A DNA stretch of 64,000 bases from Adiantum capillus-veneris (taxonomy: Eukaryota > Streptophyta > Polypodiopsida > Polypodiales > Pteridaceae), in contig CM043942.1 of the NCBI GenBank assembly GCA_014529385.2, forward strand, positions 59,132,184-59,196,183, in the 5' to 3' direction. The position numbers and the translations under genes were made by a program. The notes under the pieces are model-generated. The model was not told the DNA's origin, did no database searches, and was given only the letters and a program-made list of their open reading frames with translations. Position 1 is the first letter of the stretch. Every line of letters begins with the position of its first letter. Shown piece after piece: positions 45,095 through 56,160 of the stretch.

Positions 45095-47422
45095 CTCTGC
45101 ACGCTCCTTCTAGCCATGGTGATTCTTAGTCTCCACCCCCCATAGCAGCCCTCGTTCCAACAACTGGTATCAGAGCGCGGTAGCTCCTCGGCAGTTCGGT
45201 GCTCGCTACAGTAGGTGGTTCGTGTAGTAAGCCGACAAATCGGGCCTCTCAAAACGCTGCTAGCAAGCGGAAATTCCCAGGCTGATTGGCGAACCCAGAG
45301 CCTTCACAAGGTGCTGCTCTAGGAGTTACACAGAGCGACAAGCTCTCAGGCTGGAAGGAAGACTAACAAACGGACGTAGCCAGGCCCGTGAGCAGTAAAG
45401 GCAGCGCTAGCCAAGCCCGTGAGCAATAAAGGCTACCAAAGATCGAGCAAGGTCGACTATAGCACGCAACATAGGGAATCACAGAGGGAAGCAAGCGTGC
45501 AGACGAGGCCGAGCATAACCCAATTCTTGTGTATTGGCGCTGGCAAGGCGGGAAAACTCTGCACTGCTGTGTCTCTAAGCTGCAGACTCGTTTTTTTATA
45601 TATTAAGGATTTGCTTACATCACCCCTATTGAAACTTGGGTTCCCACACAGTGTGATAACTCACACATAAAGCCATTCATACCTTGCAAATGCCGAGCTC
45701 GATGCTCCTTCGAGTAGACAGCCCTATGCCTATGCTGTTTGGCCTCTTAGCCCACCTTACAGTTGTGATTCTCAAGCTTGAGTGGATTAAATTGGTCGGT
45801 TTGAAGCTACGACTCCATGAACCCTTCCTCCAAGCTCTTGTGACCATGGAAAATCTCTTCATACATGTGTGTAACTTAATCTTAGTGCTAGTGTAGATAA
45901 ATCTCGAGAAGTCTTCATCACCTCTTAAAGCATGCCTCTTCAATTGGCAGAGATGTCTTCAAACTATTTCAGTTCGCGATGTGTTGAAGGTTGTTTTGGA
46001 GTTGTGCTCGAGGCACATGATAAAGCGGAGATTTGGAGCTATGTTGTTTTATATGCAGAATCAACTGTCATGCATGGATGTTCACTTCAAAAATGCGGTA
46101 TACGACTTCAAATTCAAAGCTCATGCAACACGAAAGGAAAGCTCCTTCAACGGTTTGCTCAAAACACTCAACATATACACAATCCAAAATTTTATTCTTC
46201 TTGTTAAGTGTCATAGACTTATGGTTTGTCTTTTGTCAACAAAATTCTCTTTTTCAGTCAAAGCCTCTTTTAGTTTATCTGTTGTCAGTCATGCCATGAT
46301 AAAAAAATTGTACGGGATATAGACACTGCCACCACACAGATAAGTGGTAAGACCTCCCAATTTTTGTCAGTTCTCAACCTGTTTTGATCGCTTCTCATGA
46401 GGTTACCGGGTACACCTTAAACCCAAGGTTTGGCAGTGAACCAAAAACTCCAATACTTTTGGTAGCTAATTTTTTGACCTACACCCTATCTGTTCAAGGG
46501 GGGGTTACTGATCTAGCACCAGGTTATGGGTAAACCAAAAATCCTTGGTTGTGAGAGAACCTAAAATTCCCGGTTGCCGAGTATACCAAAAACTCGAGGT
46601 ATCATGAGAGGGTCTGTCCAGTTCGGGCTTGAGGGGGGGATTGTTGGGTTCAAGTCCATGTTTGTTAGCCCATGAGAACGTGGCTCAACGCATACAACTA
46701 TAGGCCATCAAATAAGTTCAGTTTGCATGAAGAGAAAGGAGTGGTTGCTATCATCTTTCAAAAGCTATGTAAAGACCCTTTCATTAATAGAAAAGAGAGT
46801 AGCGTGTTTTTCCTTCTTCAAGCTGTGTCGAGATCTCTCTCTCTCTCTCTCATATCTCTGCACGCTCCTTCTAGCCATGGTGATTCTTAGTCTCCACCCC
46901 CATAGAAGCCCTCGTTCCAACAGCAAGGACCATAAGTGTTTCAAGTGTGCGGAGCAAGGACATGGCTATCGTTCTTGCCCCAGGAAGAACACTCGCAATG
47001 AGACTCCTAGGGCTTCCACCATCGAAGCTCCAAAAGAGGATGCTCATTGCAAAGGATCATCACTTTCCTATGCTTTGGGAAAGGTAAGAGAGCAGGATGC
47101 CTTCATCTTGTTTGACCCGGGCTCTACTCTCAACTTCATATCAACGGAGTTGGCCACCAAGTTGGGCATTCAAGCTTTTGAGATGGGAGATATAGTAGTG
47201 GTTGATGCAACTTTCAAGGGACAACAAGCCTCCCTTACTCCTTTGATTGGGAAGTTGAGGCTTCATGTACAAAGCTATGTCGACAAAGAAGACTTTTTCA
47301 TCTCTCCTCTCCAACATGAGGATGTTATCCTAGGGGCACCATGGTTTGATCTCATGGCTGCCAACATGAAGTTCCCTGAAAGGAGAATCTACTTCACCTA
47401 CAGGAGAAAGAACATGTATTGA
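43607..47422 (+). pseudogene. gag and aspartic protease region of the gypsy element (broken)
   Basis: Starts ATG at 43607 (MADNNQESRMN). After a Ser/Arg-rich segment a one-base frame change near 44028 precedes the gag core (LRHVAMHFQKSARQWWASL near 44310). There is a TAG at 44524-44526 and another frame change near 44545. The region beyond is split by the nested element 44843-46922. After it come a zinc knuckle (CX2CX4HX4C near 46940-46980) and a retropepsin-like motif (FDPGSTLNFIS near 47110) ending at TGA 47420-47422. The protease motif has DPG in place of the usual D(S/T)G. Role in a live element: capsid and polyprotein cleavage. Confidence 0.8.
44843..46922 (+). mobile_element. Nested non-autonomous LTR element (TRIM/LARD-like), TSD GCAAG
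   Basis: LTRs at 44843-45162 (320 bp) and 46642-46922 (281 bp), both starting TGTTGGGTTCAAG and ending GTTCCAACA; they differ mainly in the length of a CT array. Target duplication GCAAG at 44838-44842 and 46923-46927. The primer site TGGTATCAGAGC lies at 45165-45176, and a G-rich polypurine tract (TTGAGGGGGGGA) just before the right LTR. The 1.48-kb interior has no recognised protein. Insertion plus duplication adds 2085 bp, a multiple of three. Confidence 0.93.
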
Positions 47423-48759
47423 TAGCCGTTTTTTGGCTTTCCATAATTGCCATAGTAAGCTACCTCACCCTATCAAATCACTCAAACATTTTGGTTATCC
47501 CTACCATTTCACTGTACATAGGCGTGTGTGAGCTAGGGGACTTTTCCCATATCTTCTTAAAAACCCTCAATTAGCTAGTCACTGGGCTAGTTGAGCCAAA
47601 AAAATAGAAGTATATTATGACCCATTTGTGTGTAAATATTTTATTGTATATAGGGCCTAAATAAAAGGATTTTTCATAATTATTTTGGTATTTATTTAAA
47701 TATTTATACTTAGGTGTGTGTTATTTATGCTATGTACATTGACTCACCATTACCATATTTTTTCTTACCATTTTTCATACTCTTTATTCCATATAAAAAT
47801 AATTTCATGCAAGCTTCTTGGAGGTATTCAAAAGAATCATCCAAAGAAGGACCTCTTAAGGACTTTGTGCAGTGGAAAAAACAGTCAGTTTTGCTGAATT
47901 TTAAAAGATCACATGCTCCCCGAATTTGAAAAGGTGATACAAACAAAAGTTGTAGCTCGTGAGCTGAACGTTTACCTCAAATTTTTTCATATTTTTTTGA
48001 GCTATGAGCTGTGAGCTATGATTTTATTGATGGACCCCAGTTATCCCATGCTATGCATCCACACTCCCTCTTCCATTTTTCATTTTCCTCTTTCACACAC
48101 ACTTCTCCACTCATCATCCCCACCTCTCTCACCACTCCTCTCTACACCCTACTCACCTTCTTCTCAACCTTGAAGAATAAGAGAAACCATGGTGAACTCA
48201 TGTCTCCTACACACACTTCCATTCCAAAATTGACCACCTAGTCTCATTTTTTCTCTTCCATATTACCCATATCTATAAAAAAAACCACAAAATTCAGCCT
48301 CTTCTCTTGAAAGACAGCATCATGGTGATTGATTACTCATATTCAATTACCTTGGCTCCCAAAGGAAGATCAAGAGTGGAAAAAACGTACCGTCAAAGCT
48401 AGTGGACCGTCAACAAGCGTCAAAATTGACCCTACTCAAGACACTTGGAGCATCAACATTGTAAGAAATCCATGTTTTCTTACCTACTAAGAGTTTTTTC
48501 TTCCTTATTTGTATCCTACATGGATACTCCCATTGTAAATATCCAAATATTCCATTTGTAAATCAATAAAAATACTAACTCTACTAATTTACTAACACTA
48601 ACCTACTATGAAAAGTCCTATCACCTCCACTTCTCTCTTCTCTCTCTTCTTCATCTATCCACACCAACTTCTTGATAATTCCAAGAAAAAGAAATTAGAT
48701 AAGTGCTGAAAATCTAACCCAACCATGGTTAGAGGAGTAACCCTAGCCCTCAAAATTGC

Positions 48760-48768
48760 TATAAAAGG
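48760..48768 (+). promoter_or_regulatory. TATA box in an LTR-like segment
   Basis: TATAAAAGG in the context GCTATAAAAGGAGGGTGGAG, followed by about 250 bp resembling LTR R-U5 sequence and ending near GTAAGCCCAACA (about 49010). The segment CTGAGTAGAAGCTCAT at 48863 also resembles 25836-25851. Element not delimited. Confidence 0.4.
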
Positions 48769-49149
48769 AGGGTGGAGCTAGCACAAAAAGGCGGAGCCAT
48801 AAGCAAGAGCACTATGCTATAGCGTGAGAAGCCAAGCTCAACCTCTTTAGAATGAGCTCCTGAGTAGAAGCTCATTGTCTTATGCATATGCATGTGTTGT
48901 ATTAGGGGTGATTAGCAAAGTAACTCTATGCCATTGTAAGAGAGAGTGATCATTCAATTGAGAGTAGGAAATCTATCATTTCTCCTACTAGTGTAAGCCC
49001 AACATTTGTTGAATCAAGGAGGGTGGATTTGGACTAAGCTTGGATACTTTGTCTCTCTTCCAACGTGAAGTACTGGACAACAATGATGTGTAAGTGTCTT
49101 GGTGTTTTTTAAGTTCTTGATAGCTTGTCTTTCTTGAAGGTACTTGAAT

Positions 49150-52100
49150 GTGCAATATAACCTCGGCTCAACTTTCCATGAAGGTACTATGCTGACCTAC
49201 TCATCAGCAACAACCAAGTCCTTGACTTGATATGGTTTCTTGCCAGTAGCCAACCGCATCAAAACTGATGATTAAGGTTGATAACTTGAGAATAACAGGC
49301 AGAGACTAAAACTAGCCGTAGCATGCCTTTCATCATTATGAAGCAAACTCCAAACTAGAAAGGTAACCGATCCAGTTGTTTCACTTCTTGCTAACGTATG
49401 CACTTAGCATATCCTTTAGCGTGATTTAACGTATGCACTTTGCATATCCTTTAGTACTAAATAGAATGCTTGTAAACTGCCCATCCTACACGGGATGAAT
49501 AGCAGCAGTAAGAGTGAGGTGCTTTCCCCCAACCACTTACAGAAAGTCGCCCACGACTGACGACAAACTATGACTCAATTATTGAGTATCCAGCCATATA
49601 CTCGATATGGAATGGAGACAACCAACTAGGTTGAAAGAAAATTGGAGTTTCAAATAGCCAATTACGACCACCCATACTCAACCATCACCTTGTATGGCAG
49701 GGTGTAAACTCATACTAAATCTGCAAGAGAGATTGCACGGGACGTGCAAAAAATGGCAGAAACAATAATGTCCATGAATTTGCATGCCGTTCCGAATAAA
49801 TTTGTGTTAAACACTAGGGCCCATAACACTTAGTGTGCATGCATTTAACACAAATATATCCGAAACGCAATTCCATGACGAGACTTTGGACCATAATAGC
49901 ATGTGACAACCCGATCACACCTAGGTACCAACCATGAGACATTCTCATGTGCATAGCATACTTAGCTATATGTAGAAACAACCCTCTGTTAAGGTGGTTT
50001 CACAGCACTTGTAATGGTAACAAGTTTGTACTTAGTACTTGACAATTTTTGGCCACTGAAATTGCTCCTGATACTGTGTGCTCAAAATGGTCGAATCCAT
50101 GGATGCGACTAGCACCTAGGGACTTCTTTGTGACACATTGTTAGATAGTTGGCGCCAGTGTCAGTCCCAGAGACTCATATTCTCCACATGTGGAATATGT
50201 CTCAAACAAGGGTATCAAGAAAAGAGACATCCATCAAGTACGAGTTGGTACTTGTGTGTGGAGGTAACTACAAACACTCTGCGACAAGAGTGAGAGGTAC
50301 CCTCATCGATTCGAGTGTCGCACCAAAACATGTTGTGCTTACAGAACACCCAAAAGGTCCGGAATGGCGAGACTCTTGCTTGGCCATTAACATCAATGGG
50401 GACTTTCACTGGGTAGATCTGTTCAAGCTGAAGAACAATCATCGAAGAAATGTAAGCATTGGGATCTTACCCTAGGTCTGGCAATGGCTCTTAGCCTGTG
50501 TGGCTCATAGCCCTTATGCCAATAACAAATTAGTATTCAATCGAGGAACCGATAAAGATGAAATGGAGTGGCGGCTTAGCCACTTACTAGCTAAGAGTTA
50601 AAGAGCACCTTGGCTCAGGCGGACTCACTAGCCAAACATGTAGCAAAATATTCTTAAGAGTTTGCATTATTCTTCTAGAGAAATAAGAAAGAGAGAAAAG
50701 AAGAGCATGCTGGGCTGAGGAACTTTTCTTGAACGACTAGGACGTGTCTAGTTGATTGCCATGCTCGTGTGCATCTTATGACGAACGTGCAACTTATCCT
50801 ATAAGCATGCAATGGTTTTCTGTTATGACTCTCTCATCGAGAGAGGTAACAGGAAAACACAAACAAGTCACAAAGTGACCCACTTACCGTATATGTGGTT
50901 GTGACAACCCAAAAATCATGGTAAACAATCCAGAACTTATCTTGTCCGTTACAAAGTATCTGGTGTTATAGCGGAAACGTGTTTCATGAGGCGGTAGAAG
51001 TGAATCCACCTAGCTAGCATGCCGTGCATACAGAATTTGAAGCCCTTGGCAAAAAAGTGGTGGCCTCAAACGTGAGAGCCAAAATCGTAACAGCCTTGCA
51101 CAATCTAAGCTGGTCGGGATTCTGTGAGCTAATATTCCCTATTTTGCCAATCCTTCAAACTTGTGTGCCACTCACTGCCTTTGATGCCAAGTCATGGGGC
51201 AGTATCTTGGTACAAGGAAGAAGCCTTGCTTCGTATAAAATTGTCAAAGCACTTTGCTTTGTACAATGACAGTAATTGCCAAGTTAAGTGTAAACATGGA
51301 AAAAAAAAAGAAAAATTTAAACTTGGCAAACCTGGTCGTTGTTGCTGCAACCAGTTCTCATGAAATTTGGAAGGAAAAACTCATTCCAAAACGGCTCATA
51401 GCCATATCTGCACAGACGCCCTCGTATAGCGTATACACCTGTCTGGTACATGATGAAATAACCTACAATAGGAAATAACTTGCAATAGGAAATAACTTGC
51501 AAAAACATTGCCTATTCCTTCCCAATTGTGTATGCTCATAGCTTATGCCAACAGTGGGAATCTTCAATGGTAGATGCCCAAATTGAAGCCGTGCTTCACA
51601 TAATTACTTTTGTTCGCATAGCCAACAGATGCTTCTGCTAGGTGTTAGTGCCATTACCCGTGACAAGGTACATGATGTGTGCGATGATGCATAGGTATAA
51701 ACTCCATGATTCACCATTTAGGATTGTCTCCATCGACTGACGTGCGGAAATAATTTGCGGAAGAGCCATGCCCTAGAAAATTTGGAACCGCAAACTCAAA
51801 GATGGAGAAAGAAAGACTCCTGTCAATCTGCCTGAACTTCAAAGCGCTGGCCATGTCGATCTCCCTGAGATACTAGACCTTGACATTGCCATAGCAAGCA
51901 ATCACAGCTGAATCAAAAATGGAAAATAACTGCATACCTCATGAATTGCATGACGATTTGGAGTATCATGGTGACGATATCTCTGGCCGCATGCATGAAC
52001 ACGCATACCAAGATATGGCGTGCCTTGACGACGTGCTTCCATGCCGTCATAACTTACCCGCACAACTGTTTCTGTCATCGAGCATGTTGTGGATTCTCCT

Positions 52101-54031
52101 TCAAGCATGAGGAAAGTATACTTCGATCCCCCTTGTTTAGGGCAGATACGACCTTGTCGTATCCGACTTTGTATGCCAATGGCGAGTCCAAACATGTATG
52201 GGGTGCACATCGTAGTGCTCACTGATGCCGACCCGCCTTGTCGTTGCCTTTCACTTTGCATGATTAGATACTTACGTCGACTTGCCTCACCGGCTGTGTT
52301 GTCAAATATCCATTGATGATGATCTTGGAGTCACGGTGAATTATGTGGAATTATATAAATTGCGGTTTCCAATGACTTTGACTCCCTTTGCATGCCAAAG
52401 TTGCAAGTTGTGCCGTACCAACTATATTGCTGTCGAGAAAATATCTCTTGCTGCATCTTTCCCTTGCGAATGCCCTTCGCCATGCAGGTCATGTGACAGG
52501 CCGCTTGGGTTGTCCTTGGGTGGCCCATGGGCACCCTAGTGCGCCCAATAATGGGAAAAAAGAAAAAAAACAAGCTTGGCGATGGCAGCAAGCGGCCGCG
52601 TGCGCAGATGCTGAGTTAGGAGGCAGAGCGCGCCACAGTCCTTGGCGGGGCTCGCCACAGAAGTGGGATTTGCTCCCCAGCCCGGTGCGCTCCCGTCAAG
52701 GAAAATAGCAGGCAATTCCGAGTAGGTTGAAATGCTTCTCTTTCCCGAGTTGGGGATCCTGCACACGCGAGGCTTCGGCTGCTTCCTCCCCTATCACAGC
52801 CTTCATGCAAAATCCTTCATGCTTTGCACGCCATGTTTCTTCATGCACGACCTCCCATCTCGAGAGAGCTAGCAAGGAGAGATCCACTCCTGAGAGAGAG
52901 AGCTCCATGCCTGCTCCTCCTCCATGGCTCCACCTTCCCCCTTCCTCTCAACCTTGCTTTGATACCAAGGTAAGACCGCGGGGGACTAGACCATGCAACT
53001 CTCCACCCAACCGTGCCATATATAGACTCCTAGCCCCTAAATATAGCGCCCCTTGACCGCATGTCCGTCCTGGCCCTTGGCCGGGGTCTGTGACCCCCCT
53101 TAGGGTAGGGCCCTGCCCGTAGGACCCGTGTCCTGACATTACTCCCCTGAGGACAGCGGGTAGACAGACATGGGAATAACCTCCCAACCATCCTATATAT
53201 AGGCCCCTAGCCCTCTTCCATATATAGACCCCTTTACTACATGTGTGTCCGACACATTGCCCGGGCCGTGCCCGTCTAGTCCTACCCTTGGCATGACATT
53301 ACTCTCCCCTTGGAGAAGCGTTTTCGTCCTCGAAAACACAAGTGGTGGTATCTTCATAAGAACACTAATGTTTTCCACCGTGGCATCCCTCATGGATCCA
53401 ACGGTTCGTTGAATCAGAACCCGGTTCATTGGGAGGTTCAATGAAATCAAAAGTAACATCTTGATTTTCTACATTGTTGTCCCTGTGCAACCGTCTTGGT
53501 TAACCGACTCATAATCAAAAGAGCGTGAAGGCTCCATTTAGAACTCACTTGAGAATGCTAAACGAGTTATCACAACTAAGAGGTTTTTAAATGCATACCC
53601 AGGTTTCAGACTTTGTGAAGCTACTGCAATGTGCAATATAACCTCGGCTCATCTTTCCATGAAAGTACTATGCTGACATACTCATCAGCAGCAACCAAGT
53701 CCTTGACTTGCGGTGGTTTCTTGCCAATAGTCAACCTCATCCAAACTGATGATTAAGGTTGATAACTTGAGAATAACAAATAGAGACTAGAACTAGCCGT
53801 AACATGCTTTTCATGATATGAAGAAAACTCCAAACCAGAAAGGTAACCGATCTAGTTGTTTCACTTCTTGCTAACGTATGCACTTAGCATATCCTTTAGC
53901 GTGCTTTACTAACGTATGCACTTTGCATATCCTTTAGTACTAAATAGAATGCTTGTAAGCTGCCCATCCTACACGGGATGAATAGCAACAGTAAGAGTGA
54001 GGTGCTTTCCCCCAACCACTTACAGACAGTT
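49150..54031 (+). repeat. 400-bp direct repeat pair (49150-49550 and 53628-54031)
   Basis: Both copies begin AATGTGCAATATAACCTCGG and end CCCAACCACTTACAG, with about 95 percent similarity by eye. Each copy contains an inner duplication of AACGTATGCACTTAGCATAT / AACGTATGCACTTTGCATAT. The two lie about 4.5 kb apart in the same orientation. No terminal duplication fits a simple LTR pair. Confidence 0.85.
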
Positions 54032-54565
54032 GTTGCAAGTGGCCATAGCATGGTCTCAAGAGAAGAGGAGGAAGCAACCTTTGAAGCGGTAGCCAAGAAA
54101 CTGAAAACGAAACAGCAGTGGGTGGCAGCAATTCTTCAAGGCCACCCTCATCAGTATGTGCGGCCCTAATCGAGAATCAGATGTTGTGCTGCAGGTCTCC
54201 CTAAGAGCTCACATGCGACTGCTGATGAAGGGCATCGCTTGCTCTAAGTATCAAAAGAGCCATGGATGTAAAAGGTGAAGCAACCTGCAGAATCAAGGAG
54301 CCCAAGAGTCTGCATGCAGGAAACCGATAGACCATGCAGGTCATGTCGTATGCATGGCTACCACCAGCAATGTGGCTGCAAAGAGAACATACCAATGTAA
54401 GACCGCGCGGGACTGGACCATGGAACTCTCCACCCAACCGTGCCATATATAGACTCCTAGCCCCTAAATATAGCGCCCCTTGACCGCATGTCCGTCCTGG
54501 CCCTTGGCCGGGGTCCATGAGCCCCCTTAAGGTAGGGCCCTGGCCGTAGGACCCGTGTCCTGACA
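52969..54565 (-). mobile_element. Minus-strand LTR-like repeats with primer-site and polypurine signals
   Basis: Two 170-bp repeats, 52969-53138 and 54396-54565, read on the minus strand as TGTCAGGACACGG ... GCGGTCTTAC(A/C). Next to the left copy, on the minus strand, is TTGGTATCAAAGC, resembling a primer binding site. On its other side is CTCAGGGGAGTAA, resembling a polypurine tract. A diverged third LTR start (TGTCATGCCAAGG) lies at about 53300 after CCAAGGGGAGAGTAA. Suggests a rearranged or tandem small LTR element. No matching target duplications found. Confidence 0.5.
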
Positions 54566-55801
54566 GTAGAGACGTACTTCTATTGGCCTACCATGAAAGT
54601 GGACATACAAGAGTATGTTTCAAAATTTGTAGTATGCCAAAAGACCAAGTATGATAGAGGGAAGCAATCTGGATTACTCCAGCCATTGCCTATCCCAATT
54701 TCACCATGGGAGAGTATATCCATGGATTTCATCTTTGGATTACCCAAGTCTATCCATGGGAATACATGTATATGGACAATAGTTGACAGGTTTAGCAAGC
54801 AAGCACATTTTATTCCTATCAAAAAGACTATTAAGGCATATCAAATGGCAACTCTCTTCATATCTCAGATTTTCAAGCACCATGGATTACCCACATCCAT
54901 CCTGTCAGATAGAGATCCTAGAATGACCAGTAATTTTTGGAAAGGTCTCTTTGAAAATGTAGGAACAAGATTGAATTTCTCTTCGGCCTATCACCCACAA
55001 ACGAATGGCCAAAGTGAGATAGCCAATCTTACGATACTCGATCTACTCAAGACTTATGTTATCGAAGTAGATCAATGCTGACAATGGGAAAAGTATTTAC
55101 CTCTTGTAGAGTATGCCTACAATAATATTGTACATACTTCTACGGGAAAAGCACCTTTTGAGATCATTGAGAGACCTAAAAGTCCCTTGCTACTCAAAGA
55201 ACATGGGAAGATCTTCGCCGTCGATGAGTATAGCCGTGACCTACAAGAATCTTTTCAAACGATTAGGGAGGCTATATCCATCTCTCAACAAAGGCAAAAA
55301 GCTTTTGTTGATAAGCGCAGAAGAGCCTTAATGTTCAAAGAAAATGATTGGGTCTTACGCAAGTTTCCTAAGGCTCGATTAAGGCAAACGACGGGCAAAA
55401 ATCCTATGGGCCATCAAAAGTATTATGCTAAACTAGCAAAAAGATACTATGGTCCTTTCCAAATCTTGAAGCCCATCAATGAGACGGCTTATCAACTGAG
55501 GTTGCCCAACCATTGGCTCATACACAATGCCTTTCATGTAAGCCTACTTAACCCCTACAAAGGAGAGCCACCAACTGAACCAATTATTGAAGACCCTCCC
55601 AAAGTTGAAGACCAAGAAGAGGTGCTACAACCCGAAGCTTTCCTTTGGCATGAAGACAAGGTACTACGACATGGTAAGATTATCCAACGGTATCTTATTA
55701 AGTTCAAAAATCATCCTTTTAAAGATGCTAGATGGATGCAAGGAATACACCTTAAGGATAGTATGAACCTTGTCAATGCTTACAATGCTACATTAGAGTA
55801 A
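54566..55801 (+). pseudogene. Integrase with chromodomain-like C-terminus (gypsy pol)
   Basis: Begins at the zinc-finger end (FVVCQKTKYDRGK near 54625). The catalytic core has DRFSKQAHFIP (first Asp near 54790), DRDPRMTS (second Asp near 54912) and HPQTNGQSE (Glu near 55018). One in-frame TGA at 55079-55081 interrupts it; the same frame then continues through GPFQILKPI and NAFHVSLLNPYKGEPP to a chromodomain-like tail (ILKFKNHP-type pattern, IKFKNHPFKDARWM near 55705-55745) and stops at TAA 55802. In Ty3 chromoviruses such tails guide integration to chromatin. Confidence 0.85.
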
Positions 55802-56160
55802 GCAAATTTACAAATTTCTTTTAAATGACTCGTGTTTTTGTCTTATTGGACTAGTCCTCTTTTTAATTGTGCACAAATTTAACTAGTATGCATGCTTAGA
55901 ATCATGTTTGTGATGACGATGTCTCTCAAACACCAAGTAGAATTTGTCACTTTACTTTGGGAGAATGAAATGGACTAAAGAGCAAACATGCTTGCAGCAG
56001 CTATGTCTCCCAAGCACCAAATGGATTATTCATCCATCTTGGAAAGATGTCGTAGGGTTAAAAGGGATTCTCTACCCGCTAAGTGAAATTGACTAATGAC
56101 TAAGGCTTTATCTCTTCTACCTCATAGTCGAGGACGACTATGATTTCAAGAAAGAGGTAA
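55802..56160 (+). other. 3' non-coding region and polypurine tract of the gypsy element
   Basis: No gene. It ends with AAGAAAGAGGTAA at 56148-56160, a purine-rich primer for plus-strand synthesis directly before the 3' LTR. Confidence 0.7.

Larger units (their letters stand above)
47423..54565. other. 7.1-kb foreign block replacing reverse transcriptase/RNase H
   Basis: Between the protease stop and the point (54566) where integrase begins, no reverse transcriptase or RNase H motif is seen. The block includes an LTR-like promoter region (about 48720-49020), a 400-bp direct repeat (49150-49550 and 53628-54031), minus-strand LTR-like repeats (52969-53138 and 54396-54565), and several short unidentified open frames such as 50149-50475 (plus). 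I recognise no gene. It appears to be a pile-up of non-autonomous or decayed elements with loss of the polymerase region. Confidence 0.6.

Noticed and set aside
50149-50475. Possible 108-residue gene in the 7.1-kb block
   Set aside because: No known motif, and the surrounding sequence is repetitive and non-coding in character; too weak to call.
49150-54031. The 400-bp direct repeats as an LTR pair of one element
   Set aside because: The flanks (TTGAA before the first, and sequence after the second) do not form a target duplication, and no primer site follows the first copy.
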